The notes under the pieces are model-generated. The model was not told the DNA's origin and did no database searches. It saw only the letters and a list, made by a program, of their open reading frames with translations. Positions 51,552 through 60,805 of a stretch of DNA of 64,000 nt are shown here, one piece after another. The stretch comes from Thermococcus litoralis DSM 5473. Its GTDB lineage: Archaea; Methanobacteriota_B; Thermococci; Thermococcales; Thermococcaceae. The first letter of the stretch is position 1. Each line of letters opens with the position of its first letter. Location: the NCBI RefSeq assembly GCF_000246985.2, contig NC_022084.1, forward strand, positions 938,187-1,002,186. Reading direction: 5' to 3'. The position numbers and the translations under genes are program-made.

Positions 51552-52148
51552 TCACTGCTCTGCGTAAATTTGAAGGGAAACTAAGCATAGGTCTTTTTGG
51601 ATCTCATTGCCTGCATTGGGGTTCACGAGGAAGAACATCGAAACCTTGGCTACTTCTGACGGCGCAAGAGGGAAGGTGAGGATTGATATTGATTGGTTGT
51701 TTAACTCGAAGAGGGTCTTTCCAGAATAATCGCTTGAAGTGTAGGTTTGGTTTTCTACCGTTATGACTATCCATTCCAGTATAAGGTTCTTGCTGAGCTC
51801 TCCTCCTTTAGAGGTTGAGTCTACCAATGCCTCTGCATCGGTGAGATCTCCATTTTCCAAGTCTTGGATGTGGGGAATTATCAGTATCTTAGAGATATTA
51901 AAATCTCCGCTGTTTTTTATGTAGAACTCCACCTTTACTTTATCTCCAGGTTTTAAGTCGTCAAACTCAAACAGCTTTAAGTCGTTGTAGAAAGTGTTTC
52001 CGGTCTTGCTTATTCTGATGTCAAACTCTCCCGTGGAAATTTCGTTGTTTTCTGAGGTGCTCACGTCGCTGAATATTGCCATCCCTATCTTGAAGCCTAA
52101 TGCGCCTAGTAAAAGCCCTATGAGTATAAATCCCAATTCTCTTTTCAT
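51552..52148 (-). CDS. TasA/CalY-like exported protein
   Basis: 198 residues from ATG 52148 (GGTGAAGCC site). Signal ELGFILIGLLLGALGFKIGMAIFSD, then a beta-sandwich (TGEFDIRISKTGNTFYND, LKPGDKVKVEFYIKNSG) like the SipW-dependent camelysin/TasA family. In bacteria these form fibres; the archaeal role is unknown. It stands alone beside a mini-element. Confidence 0.65.
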   Translation of the reverse strand: MKRELGFILIGLLLGALGFKIGMAIFSDVSTSENNEISTGEFDIRISKTGNTFYNDLKLFEFDDLKPGDKVKVEFYIKNSGDFNISKILIIPHIQDLENGDLTDAEALVDSTSKGGELSKNLILEWIVITVENQTYTSSDYSGKTLFELNNQSISILTFPLAPSEVAKVSMFFLVNPNAGNEIQKDLCLVSLQIYAEQ

Positions 52149-52514
52149 AGGCTTCACCGGGAGAGTGTTTACAATTTATATTTGTAATTTATTAATTAAA
52201 AAGATTTCTATTGAGTTGTACTACTAGATAATTAATAATTTATTCATTTATTTTTAAGTTCGAAAGATTAAATCTCTAATCGTTAAAGCATGTGCTGGTG
52301 AGAATATCTTTAATAAACGCTTCAGGGGTGCCTATGATTACTCTGGCCTCCTCCCCGCCCTGAAGGGCGAGGCTTTCAAAAGAAAAAAGTAATATTCCAA
52401 AAGAACTACTTAGATTATAGAAAACTTAAAAAGAACTACATCAAAAAATGCTAAGGACTATGACTGGGGACAACATAACAAAGTTAACTGAAAACTTTTA
52501 TGAGAGGGTCGTAA
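52149..52514. other. Intergenic region with mini-element and tiny reading frame
   Basis: AT-rich promoter DNA for the TasA-like gene lies at the left. An ATG at 52334 with GGTG ahead of it reads three codons into the mini-element; deleting the element gives MITVIFQKNYLDYRKLKKNY-IKKC and a stop, in frame. No larger gene was found. The GT2 gene begins at 52515. Confidence 0.35.
52343..52388 (-). mobile_element. TTAC-associated 46 bp mini-element
   Basis: On the minus strand it follows TTAC (52392-52389) and is identical to the copy at 21895 except near the right tip (GGCCAG in place of GGTCAG). The hairpin arms CCTCGCCC/GGGCGGGG are intact. The near-identity at two distant sites points to recent movement. 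Confidence 0.78.
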
Positions 52515-53633
52515 ATGGCGGTTGAGGTCTCTGTAATTTTACCCACAATGAATGAGGAAGATGCTGTGAAAATAACTATCCCGCAGATACGGGAAACCCT
52601 AGAGAGATTAAACCTTCCTTATGAGATAATTGTGGTGGATAAAAGCACTGATGAAACCCCAAAAATTGCGGCTGAATTAGGTGCAAAGGTAATTCGCCAG
52701 AAGAGAAAAGGTTATGGAGATGCCTATCTTGAGGGATTCAAAGTGGCAAGAGGGAATTACATTGTGATGCTTGATCCGGATGGGAGTTATGACCCTCGCG
52801 AGATTCCAAAGTTGTTGGAACCTCTACTAAAAGGTGAGGCAGATTTCGTCATTGGGACCAGGCTTAAGGGAGTTATTAAACCCGGTGCAATGCCATGGCT
52901 TCATAGATACATTGGTAATCCGCTCCTAACGAAGGTTCTCAATATATTTTTCAAGGTGGGAGTTTCTGATGCTCACTGTGGCTTCAGGGCAATAACAAAA
53001 GACGCGTTGCAAAAGCTTCCTCTAAAGTGTCGTGGGATGGAATTTGCAAGCGAAATGGTTATAGAAGCGGCAAAAGCTGGCTTGAGGATTCGAGAAGTTC
53101 CTATAACCTATCATCCAAGGATTGGAGAGTCTAAACTCAGTTCGTTTAGGGATGGGTGGAGACATTTAAGGCTGATGCTTCTGTATTCGCCGTCTTATCT
53201 TTTCTTGCTTCCGGGAGTGTTTTTGATTGTCTTTGGTATTGTTCTTTTGGCCTACGCTTACAATACCAACCCGCTGAGAATACATACTATGATTCTAGGA
53301 AGCCTTTTGATTATAGTGGGATTCCAGGTGATAAACTTTGGAATTTCGGGAAAAGTTTATGCCGCTAAGGAAGGATTAGATAAGCCTGATAAAATCACGA
53401 AGTTTTTCATGAGGTACTCAATTTTGGAAGAGGGTCTCGTGATTGGAGGAATATTGTTTGTTGTGGGTTTGATATTGGGGATTAGGATATTCTTGAAGTG
53501 GAGGGCTACTGGATATGGTGAGTTGTTTGAAATAAAATCTGCCGTAATAGTGCTAACGCTGATAGCCCTAAGTATCCAGCTGATATTTTTCTCGTTTTTT
53601 GTTAGTTCTCTAATGCTGAAGGAGGAACTCTAA
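52515..53633 (+). CDS. GT2 glycosyltransferase with C-terminal membrane domain
   Basis: 372 residues. GT-A domain: VSVILPTMNEEDAV, IVVDKSTDETPK, and the DxD region MLDPDGSYDP (about 91-100). About four helices follow (SPSYLFLLPGVFLIVFGIVL onward), as in AglJ-like or dolichyl-phosphate sugar synthases with a membrane anchor. GAGGGTCGTAA precedes the ATG. It is followed one base after its stop by a GT4 gene. Confidence 0.82.
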   Translation: MAVEVSVILPTMNEEDAVKITIPQIRETLERLNLPYEIIVVDKSTDETPKIAAELGAKVIRQKRKGYGDAYLEGFKVARGNYIVMLDPDGSYDPREIPKLLEPLLKGEADFVIGTRLKGVIKPGAMPWLHRYIGNPLLTKVLNIFFKVGVSDAHCGFRAITKDALQKLPLKCRGMEFASEMVIEAAKAGLRIREVPITYHPRIGESKLSSFRDGWRHLRLMLLYSPSYLFLLPGVFLIVFGIVLLAYAYNTNPLRIHTMILGSLLIIVGFQVINFGISGKVYAAKEGLDKPDKITKFFMRYSILEEGLVIGGILFVVGLILGIRIFLKWRATGYGELFEIKSAVIVLTLIALSIQLIFFSFFVSSLMLKEEL

Positions 53634-54695
53634 ATGAAGATTCTAATGGTTGCTCCTTATTTTTATCCAGAAGGGGGCGGACTGGAAAGGTATGCCTACG
53701 AAATGGCAAAAGAGCTTGGTGAAGAGAATGAAGTGGTTGTTATTTGTGCAACAAAACTAAAGGAAATGTTCGAAAAAATTGGCGGGATTAAAGTTTTAAG
53801 AAAAAAACCGAACTTTATTCTTTCAAACACTCCAATTAGAGTTTTCCTGCCCTTTGAGCTTTTGAGGATGGTGAAGAGACAGAATTTTGACGTTATAATT
53901 GCCCATACCCCAGTGCCGTTTTTTGCAGATGTGGCTTCTTTAGTTGCAAAGCTATTGAAAAAGCCTTTAATAATTGTTTATCATACCGGAGATCTAAAGA
54001 AAGGTTCTTGGGTCGATTTCTGGGCTGGATTGTATGAAAGAACGGTTGAAAAAATAACGCTTAGAAATGCTGAGGTAGTATCAGTTTCCCGCTATGTCCA
54101 GAGGACTTTATGGGAAAAGGGGTTTTATTCGAAAGTGAAATACCCAAAAATTGACGAAGATTTTATTCTCGCCAAGCCCAACTTTAAAGGTGAAGGGAAT
54201 ACCATTCTCTTTGTTGGGCAACTTGGTAAGTTTCACAGGTGGAAGAATCTGGAATTGGTGTTAAGAGCGTTGGTCTTTGTTAAAAAAGAACTTTATGACG
54301 TTAAACTTGTTGTAGTTGGTAGTGGAGATTTAATTGAATGGTACAAAAGGTTGGTCAAGGAGCTAAACTTGGAAGAAAACGTTGAATTTCTCGGATATGT
54401 AAGCAAAGAAGAACTGATACGTCGTTACAAATCAGCTAAACTCTTGGTTCTACCGTCGTCTAAAAGTGAGGCCTTTGGAATTGTTGTCCTGGAGGCTCTG
54501 GCGTTAGGAACCCCGGTTGTGGTTAGTAAAGTTGGAGAATTCCCAGTAATCGTTGAAGACGGAAAGGGTGGGCTTCTCACGGGATTGGATGAGAGAGACC
54601 TAGCTGAAAAAATTCTATTTTTGCTAAGGAATGAAAAAATAAGGAGAAAAATGGCAATAATTGGGAGAAAAACAATTAAGCGCTTCATTTCCTGA
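53634..54695 (+). CDS. GT4 glycosyltransferase
   Basis: 353 residues with a GT-B fold: MVAPYFYPEGGGLERYAYEM, IIVYHTGDLKKGSWVDFWAG, ILFVGQLGKFHRWKNLELVL and the C-terminal KSEAFGIVVLEALALGTPVV. It is co-transcribed with the GT2 gene upstream and converges on the GT-C-like gene with an 11 bp overlap. Sugar specificity unknown. Confidence 0.82.
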   Translation: MKILMVAPYFYPEGGGLERYAYEMAKELGEENEVVVICATKLKEMFEKIGGIKVLRKKPNFILSNTPIRVFLPFELLRMVKRQNFDVIIAHTPVPFFADVASLVAKLLKKPLIIVYHTGDLKKGSWVDFWAGLYERTVEKITLRNAEVVSVSRYVQRTLWEKGFYSKVKYPKIDEDFILAKPNFKGEGNTILFVGQLGKFHRWKNLELVLRALVFVKKELYDVKLVVVGSGDLIEWYKRLVKELNLEENVEFLGYVSKEELIRRYKSAKLLVLPSSKSEAFGIVVLEALALGTPVVVSKVGEFPVIVEDGKGGLLTGLDERDLAEKILFLLRNEKIRRKMAIIGRKTIKRFIS

Positions 54696-56052
54696 ATTTC
54701 CAGAGCTTTAAATCACTTGAAACGACGTACTTCTTTATGGCACCTTCTTCTTTGGCGTGAATTAGCAAATAGGGGCCTGCAGAATAGATTTCTAACTCCT
54801 CGATTTCTTGGGGATTTTCTCTAAAATTCACCCAGCTTTCGAATGTTATCAACCAGTCCGGGTCGAGCTCTACGGCCTTTTGTATATTCCTATCTGCCCA
54901 CTTCCAATTCTCAAAACCAAGGAGAGCCGGATGAGGGGTTCCCACGAAAAATTCCTCCAGATCAGCTTTTTCTTCTAAAATCTCGAAAACTTCTCTATCG
55001 TACCAGTAGCCGTAGTCCTGGATCCCCTTTGCCCCTATGTCGCTGAGCTCTAGAACAGCGATATTGAAAAAGATAAATTGGGCAATCAAAAATAAAGTGA
55101 CCCATTTCTCTACTGCCAAAATGTTCAAAAGTTTAGTTTTGGATTTTAAATTGTTGTAAAGCTGGATTATCCCATAACCAGAGAAGATGCTCATTAAGGC
55201 CAGAGGCCCAAAAGTGTAGCGCTCAAACGGACCGTTAAGGATGAAACCATTAACCCCATTCAGGGTTATTATGGAAGGCAGCACCAACAACAAAATATCT
55301 CTGTGGAATTTGTCCTTCTTTACCCCATACAAAAACCCAATAACTATTAGTAAATAAGCAAATACAAATTCAAGCCATCCCCTCGCCAACCTTAGCACAA
55401 CGTTGTTGATCCCCCACTTTAAGGCATCTCGTGCATTGTAGCTTAGAGGGCTCCCATACAAGCTAATCGATGCCATAAACAGCAAATTCAAAGCTATTGG
55501 CAGCGCTGAAACCCCCAAGATTTTTGGGAATTCCTTTCTGTTTTTTCTCCATGCATATATCAAAAAGAAGGGATATGTTGTAAGCCATGTTTCTCTTGCA
55601 CAAAATGCCAAGCCAATTGAAAGAGCGGCTGTAAGAGGTTTCTCCCCGAAATAATAGATTGTCACGAGTACGAAGAGCGTTCCCCATGGTTCTAGAGTAT
55701 ATCTTGCACCGTACCTCAGGGCAACAAACGAAAAAAGGAACATTAGAGAGCTTAAGAATCCGGTTTTTTCTCCGTAATACCTTTTGGCTATGCTATAGAT
55801 TAGGATTATGTCCATTAGAGTTACAAAGGCGGTTGCCGCTCTTGGTAGAAATACTCTAAGATCAACGCTACCAAATGCCATCAATGGGGACGTTAGGATG
55901 AAAACGAGTGAGGATCTAGGCAGGAATTCAAGGTGAAGGGCTTTTCTTGATATGTTTAGGTACAGCATCTCGTCTTGAAAGAGTCTTAAAGTGAATAATG
56001 GAACAAAAATTATAATGAACCAAAGCAGGATTAGTTTATTCTTGTTCTCCAT
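54685..56052 (-). CDS. GT-C membrane glycosyltransferase (PMT/ArnT-like)
   Basis: 455 residues, about 10-11 helices and a soluble C-terminus. The first loop has TLRLFQDEMLYLNISRKALH, the acidic segment expected for GT-C enzymes, followed by RVFLPRAATAFVTLMDIILI in the dolichyl-phosphate-dependent mannosyltransferase pattern. It would use a lipid-linked sugar on the outer face of the membrane. The acceptor is unknown. Confidence 0.75.
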   Translation of the reverse strand: MENKNKLILLWFIIIFVPLFTLRLFQDEMLYLNISRKALHLEFLPRSSLVFILTSPLMAFGSVDLRVFLPRAATAFVTLMDIILIYSIAKRYYGEKTGFLSSLMFLFSFVALRYGARYTLEPWGTLFVLVTIYYFGEKPLTAALSIGLAFCARETWLTTYPFFLIYAWRKNRKEFPKILGVSALPIALNLLFMASISLYGSPLSYNARDALKWGINNVVLRLARGWLEFVFAYLLIVIGFLYGVKKDKFHRDILLLVLPSIITLNGVNGFILNGPFERYTFGPLALMSIFSGYGIIQLYNNLKSKTKLLNILAVEKWVTLFLIAQFIFFNIAVLELSDIGAKGIQDYGYWYDREVFEILEEKADLEEFFVGTPHPALLGFENWKWADRNIQKAVELDPDWLITFESWVNFRENPQEIEELEIYSAGPYLLIHAKEEGAIKKYVVSSDLKLWKFRK

Positions 56053-56057
56053 GGAGT

Positions 56058-56334
56058 TTACCCCCAGTTTTCTTGGTGGTGTGCTATCACCCTTTTCAAT
56101 TCTTTAACTTTCTTAAAGTCTTTTTCATTTCTTGCTACAAGGATTAAGTCATGATAAAGTGCTGTTGCAGTGATTACTGTATCCGGGAGCTTAATTTTAT
56201 ATTTATACCTTAGGTCTATTGGTTAAGTTTGCAATTTTTTAAGGATTTCCTTTATTTTATTGATTCCTCTCTGGGATTGCGTCAGCCAAGTAATAGATCA
56301 GAATGTTTGTATCGATTAAATGTCCCTTTTCCAT
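56058..56334 (-). pseudogene. VapC toxin pseudogene
   Basis: From ATG 56334 the frame gives MEKGHLIDTNILIYYLADAI then stops; another frame continues INKIKEILKKLQT, stop, then KLPDTVITATALYHDLILVA and RNEKDFKKVKEL to 56058. First and last PIN-domain motifs survive but the middle is shortened and there are at least two disruptions. Upstream (56335-56490) are broken frames that may be its antitoxin. Confidence 0.72.
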
Positions 56335-56492
56335 TCTTCTCTCAGCTCCCTTAGCTCTCTCAAAATCAACCTTTAAATCTCTGTATCCATCTAAACTCAG
56401 AAGGATTAAAAAGCTTTGCTTTGATCTTCTCCCGGAGATTTATGGGACTATTTAAAACTTTCTCTTCGTATACAATCTTGGTAATTCCCTTC

Positions 56493-57896
56493 TCATTTGT
56501 TCTCGCTCTTTGTTTCATGGATTATGAACCCTTCCTCTGTTTCCCCCACTATCTCGATTTCTTCAATACCTCCTTTTCTTTGTGGGTTCAACTTCCGAGA
56601 AAGCTTCATTGTCTTTGGTTTCAGTCTTAATATCCCAACAACTGTTCCAAGGGCAAAAATCGCTATCGCTGGATAAACTGTAAAAGTGTCCTTTGACAGG
56701 TACATCAACAATGCGAGTAAGTAAATGCTAATAACTTCCCTCACTTCTTTTCTATCCCACTTGGGCTCTAGATACTCAATCCACTCATTTAGGATGCCGA
56801 TGAGGAGGAGGTAATAGACTACAATTGCTACATCGTTGGCATAGTTTTCAGCTCCGAGCGCTAAGATAACTGCTGCTATTATTAGTCCCACTACTGCAAA
56901 GAACACAAACCTCTGTCCAATTGAAAACCCTTTGTAGGTTTTAGCTAGTAATTTCCAGTGTTTTTTGATCAAGAAAGCAACTCCAATGAGAGAAAGTGCT
57001 AAGAATAGAATAAATAAAGCCCATTCAAGGTTTGGCTTTACGGTTATTGTCGTCTCTACCTCTTTTGTTTCCCTGCCTACTGGTGTTATGTAAAACTTTA
57101 GAGTGTATTTTCCAGGAGGAGTTATTATTGGAAGCTTAGACTCCTGAAAGATATGAATTGTCTTTCCCTCGCTGTATTCACGCCAGGATGGATGTTCATA
57201 GGAGAAAACCTTAATTCCAAAGTAGTAAACCTCAAGCTTTATATCTATTTCATTAACTACTCCTCGTTTATTGGTTATGTAGAAGTCTGCTCTTATTGTG
57301 TCTCTAGGGTGGTAGGTTTTGTTCAGGAAGATTTCGACTTTGATATCTTCATCGTCAATTAGAAGCTTTTGGAGGTTTTCATTTGTTATGGTTTCTTTTT
57401 TGATTTCTTGAGTAACTGGGGGTTCTGTTTTAGTTTGGGTCGTGCTCTCTGTCTTTGGTTTTTCTATTGGCTTGACTTCACTAACGGTGAAGTTATCAAG
57501 ATAAACCGTCCCAATGCCGTTTATTACAATCACCAGGGAAGAGAATTTGGCTTCTTTGAATGGAGTGGCCGTTATTTCTACATTTTTCAATCCAAATGAG
57601 CCCTTTCCTATGAACGTAACGTTCTTAGCAAATATGAAAGTTCTATTTTCATTAAAATAAGCAATCTCCGCTAAAACGCCGTTTGTGTTTTCGCCCTTTA
57701 TCGAGAAGGAGTATTTTAGGGTTGTATTTATTGGAAATTGTGGGGAGATTAGGGTGTTAAAGCCCTCCCTCGTGGATGTTGCTTTTAGAGTAGTGCCGTT
57801 GTGCTCTATATTAACCCCGTTACCCTGCCACTTCTCTTGAGCTAAAGCAAAAGTGAAAAGCATAGCGATGAACATTAGAGCGATTAGCTTTTTCAT
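56493..57896 (-). CDS. Secreted/membrane protein with beta-sandwich and C-terminal helices
   Basis: 467 residues. Signal peptide (LIALMFIAMLFTFALAQ), a lectin-like beta domain with N-x-S/T sites, a linker rich in T, E and K, an Ig-like domain (DTIRADFYITNKRGVVNEID), and from about 300 several helices (WALFILFLALSLIGVAFLI onward). It may bind glycans next to the glycosyltransferase cluster; no enzyme motif was seen. Confidence 0.6.
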   Translation of the reverse strand: MKKLIALMFIAMLFTFALAQEKWQGNGVNIEHNGTTLKATSTREGFNTLISPQFPINTTLKYSFSIKGENTNGVLAEIAYFNENRTFIFAKNVTFIGKGSFGLKNVEITATPFKEAKFSSLVIVINGIGTVYLDNFTVSEVKPIEKPKTESTTQTKTEPPVTQEIKKETITNENLQKLLIDDEDIKVEIFLNKTYHPRDTIRADFYITNKRGVVNEIDIKLEVYYFGIKVFSYEHPSWREYSEGKTIHIFQESKLPIITPPGKYTLKFYITPVGRETKEVETTITVKPNLEWALFILFLALSLIGVAFLIKKHWKLLAKTYKGFSIGQRFVFFAVVGLIIAAVILALGAENYANDVAIVVYYLLLIGILNEWIEYLEPKWDRKEVREVISIYLLALLMYLSKDTFTVYPAIAIFALGTVVGILRLKPKTMKLSRKLNPQRKGGIEEIEIVGETEEGFIIHETKSENK

Positions 57897-58288
57897 TGTG
57901 AATCACCCCTTCCGTAGAGAGCTCAGATTATCAGCATAAACCACTCCTTGGGAACCTTTTCTTAACCTCTTCATTCCTTTGTTTCCATAACCGACTCGAC
58001 TGCAATATTTTTATCTGGAAATCTATCTCCTACCCACTCTAAAGGCTGAGATTTGGTTTATTATCACTAGTTAATTTGAGTTAACTGAAATATAACCGTT
58101 TTGGTTAAAATGATTTAATTAATATTCCTAGCTCCTCTCTAATTTTTCTAAATTTCTTCTCCAAATGCTTAACTCACCTATCGCCCTTCTCTCTCCTCCA
58201 GTCGTAGAAGATGTAGAAGATGCTCAAGACAAAGGTTGCTTAGCATTCAAGAATAATAACGGATAAAGTGCAAACATGCTGGAGATAG
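57897..58288. other. Intergenic region with a fragment of the large membrane protein
   Basis: Apart from AT-rich promoter-like DNA, the recognisable content is at about 58185-58240: on the minus strand TFVLSIFYIFYDWRRE, nearly the same as the C-terminus of the 1251-residue protein at 10490-10540. No start codon or complete frame belongs to it. Confidence 0.6.
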
Positions 58289-58750
58289 TCAATCTTTGAA
58301 AATTTCAAAGAACAGCTCTTTTTTAATTCTAAAACCTACTTGAGTTAGCTCTTTAAAAAGGTCTTCAGGCTCAAATTTGGCTAAGTTTAATTCTTTTAAA
58401 AGCTTTAGAATGCCCAATGTTCCGATTACCTTAACTCCTTCGCTTCTCGCAACTTTTCGAGCTTTTAAATCATCCAAAGCAACCCAGCAGTTATTCCTCT
58501 TTGCCAAAATTATTGCTTCGGTTTCTCCTTTATGCAGACCTACAATCCCTTCTGCAGTTACTTGGAGAACTTTAATTTTTCCCATGCTAATCAGTTCAGC
58601 AATCTTCTTCGAGGATTCGTCATTTTTTGCTCTAATTTCATCATAGACTGCCTTTGGGATTATAACCTCACTAAAGACATCAAAAATTTTGTCGAGGTAT
58701 TTTAGCTTTTCTAAGAAGATTAGTGGGGATGTGTTAAAGACTATTCTCAC
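58289..58750 (-). CDS. PIN-domain toxin (VapC-like, DUF3368 type)
   Basis: 153 residues from GTG 58750. RIVFNTSPLIFLEKLKYLDK replaces the first PIN aspartate with N-T-S (FNTS), as in many DUF3368 proteins; KGETEAIILAKR and ALDDLKARKVA carry the other acidic residues. It overlaps the antitoxin by 17 bases. A remnant with the same junction lies at 11641-11749. Confidence 0.78.
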   Translation of the reverse strand: MRIVFNTSPLIFLEKLKYLDKIFDVFSEVIIPKAVYDEIRAKNDESSKKIAELISMGKIKVLQVTAEGIVGLHKGETEAIILAKRNNCWVALDDLKARKVARSEGVKVIGTLGILKLLKELNLAKFEPEDLFKELTQVGFRIKKELFFEIFKD

Positions 58751-59006
58751 TTTTTAGCTCCTCCAGGAGCTTTTTGACGGCTTCTTTTTCTAGATTAGCT
58801 TCTTCTTCATCCAAGAATGAATAGTCAATTTCGAGAAGGTCTAAAAGAAATGCGAGCTTTTCCCTGTCGAGCTTGAGAAGCTCGGCAGCTTTTTCAAACG
58901 TTATTTGATGAGAGACTAATAACCCCAACACCTTGAAAAACCTCTCTTTTTCCTCATAAGTTTTGAACAGAGGGAACCCCCAGACAACCTTCTCTATCTC
59001 CTGCAT
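58734..59006 (-). CDS. UPF0175-type antitoxin
   Basis: About 90 residues from ATG 59006. The core LVSHQITFEKAAELLKLDRE-KLAFLLDLLEIDY matches the helix-turn-helix of UPF0175 proteins, followed by an acidic tail. The 17-base overlap with the toxin gene supports coupling. It differs clearly from the UPF0175 gene at 11141, so this is a separate module, not a copy. Confidence 0.72.
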   Translation of the reverse strand: MQEIEKVVWGFPLFKTYEEKERFFKVLGLLVSHQITFEKAAELLKLDREKLAFLLDLLEIDYSFLDEEEANLEKEAVKKLLEELKSENSL

Positions 59007-59094
59007 AGTAATCACTGAGATTAAATGGATTGGAGGAAATAAAAACATTTCTCTCTATCAAACTAAACCCCAGTGGGCTAACGCTTTAAGACGG

Positions 59095-59180
59095 CTAGGA
59101 ACTCTTTAGCTTTTCTTTCCAATTTCTTGGCTTACTTATCGTCCTTTTCTCTCCTCCAGTCGTAAAATACATTCCCCTAT
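59095..59180 (-). pseudogene. Second fragment of the large membrane protein's C-terminus
   Basis: On the minus strand FYDWRREKDDK, a stop, then AKKLERKAKEFL aligns with FYDWRREKGDKWAKRLERKAKKFL of the protein ending at 10642. With the fragment at 58.2 kb this gives two tails of the same protein on either side of a TA pair, mirroring the intact tail next to a TA pair at 10.6 kb. Confidence 0.7.
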
Positions 59181-59185
59181 ATCTT

Positions 59186-60054
59186 TTAGCAACTCTGAAA
59201 CCTATTAAGAAACTGATAGAATTCTGATGGTGGTTTAACAATGAGCATCTCTCTTTCAAAAGGATTTTCGAAGGTTTCTTCAATGCTTAAATATTTTACG
59301 TTTCTGTTAAGATTCTCCCTGTACTTTTTATACCGCATCACTTCTTTTGTTTTCTTAATGATTTCGCCCTTAAACATCTCTGCTCTTAATCCCTCCTTTT
59401 TAAGCATAAAAACATCATAAAAGTCAGGAAGTTTCTGTGTGCATCTTGTAAGAATTGCCTAACTTTTTCACGGAGAATCTCTTCTTTGCTGTAAGCTAGA
59501 ACTTTTACTGGAGTATAGAACTTTAGAAAGTCTTTGAAATAAGCTATTTCCTCATCTGTAATTTCAGCATTGTCAATAAGTGTTCTTGCCATGACAAGTT
59601 TAGGCCCAAAAAAGAGCTTTTCAACGAAATTAACTTGAACTTTTATGAGCTGATTCCAATCCCATAATTTAAATGTTACTATCCTGCTTCCAGCACCAAA
59701 TTCAATGTAATTCTTGTTTTTAACATTGTTTTTGAAATCCACACCAAGTCCTTTTGCAGTTAATTCAAGAACAGAGCCAAATTTCTCAGTCTCCTTAAGT
59801 AATTCTTTTCTCAACCTTTTTTTCCAAGATTTTTCCATGTGCTTTGATCTCTCCATGTAAAGTCGAGGTCAGCACTAAAACGGTAATAGCCTAAGTAGCA
59901 TTTAACCAGACACTTTGAACAAATAGCTATCCCTAAGAGAAGAAGAGATGTCCTTCCGGATTCTATGGATCAAAATGTCCCTTTTTACAAGTGAAGAGTT
60001 CCTAATATTGGACTTCTCCACCACAAATTCGACAAACTCAGACAACTCTGGCAT
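59186..60054 (-). pseudogene. AbiEii nucleotidyltransferase toxin, degraded
   Basis: From ATG 60054: MPELSEFVEFVVEKSNIRNS, then YLGYYRFSADLDFTW, the catalytic S-x-D-x-D segment. The preceding GG-S/T loop is damaged (LLLGIAICSKCLVK), the frame shifts at an A7 run near 59818-59824 and again near 59452, and the C-terminus ends FYDVFMLKKEGL...FLNRFQSC. The defect in the catalytic loop argues for a true pseudogene rather than sequencing error alone. Confidence 0.68.
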
Positions 60055-60528
60055 TTTTAGCAACCTCTCTAACACTCTTTGGGTAGAACTTTAAATATTC
60101 CGCAATTTTTCTTTTTTTAATCTTAGTCCTATATTCATCAACCACTGAAATAATTCTCTCCTCTGGAACAGACCTGTACCTGGAGATGTAGATTATATCG
60201 AGTATCGTTTTCTCAAGGTCAGAAAATTTTATTCCCTTTTTTCAATTACCCCAAATCCAAAAAGGCTCTTTTTGAGCTTAATGAATTTGACATTTTCTCC
60301 ATTAATGTTTATTGGCCTTGGTCTGTAGATAACATCACTCAAAACGAAAATTGTTGGGAAATATTCATGAGTAACTCCATTAAGCCTCAAGGCAGTGTAC
60401 AAACCAAAATACCAGTCTATTCCCACCTTATCCATGCCGAGAGAAATTAACCTGAGTGTATCAATGCTCCTTTTGAGCTTGAACTCTTCGAGAGTTTTGA
60501 CATAGTAGAGACCTCTTAAAATCCTCAC
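60038..60528 (-). pseudogene. AbiEi-type antitoxin, frameshifted
   Basis: ILRGLYYVKTLEEFKLKRSI and YFGLYTALRLNGVTHEYFPT match the AbiEi antitoxin domain. The frame breaks at an A6 run near 60236-60241; the other frame continues GIKFSDLEKTILDIIYISRY-RSVPEERII to a stop that overlaps the AbiEii start by 17 bases. The N-terminal winged helix expected of AbiEi is not intact. Confidence 0.6.
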
Positions 60529-60805
60529 GAGATATCCGCATGAAGTTTATTGTCTTGTCAACATCTGCTTTAAACCTTTCACATACCTCTTCTATTTCTT
60601 CCTTCATCGCGACTTTCCACCATTTTGGGAAATTGTAGTTAGGACTTACCTTTTTCTTTCGAAAGCTTCGCTCTTCACGGCGAGAAGGAGGTCAGGAGCT
60701 GGGCTGATGATTTTGTTATTTGTTTCTTGAGATTTTTCATTCTTTCCTTCTTTCGGAAAGATAGTCTTTTATGATACCTCTTCCAAATTTTTAGTGGTGG
60801 TGCTC
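60529..60805. other. Gene fragment, mini-element and promoter of nnr
   Basis: On the minus strand a frame MKEEIEEVCERFKADVDKTI preceded by PNYNFPKWWKVA runs from about 60640 to 60530 and may be the N-terminal part of the broken AbiE locus, cut by the element. To the right, TTTTATGATA precedes the GGTGGTGCTC ribosome site of nnr. Confidence 0.35.
60650..60695 (+). mobile_element. TTAC-associated 46 bp mini-element (diverged)
   Basis: Follows TTAC (60646-60649): CTTTTTCTTTCGAAAGCTTC, GCTCTTCACGGCGAGA, AGGAGGTCAG. It differs from the common form at about seven positions, mainly in the hairpin arms, while both tips are conserved. It abuts the AbiE-locus fragment. Confidence 0.72.

Noticed and set aside
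60229..60528. Treating the 99-codon frame as a complete small gene
   Set aside because: The sequence continues in another frame directly after an A6 run with clear AbiEi C-terminal similarity, so it is part of a longer broken gene.
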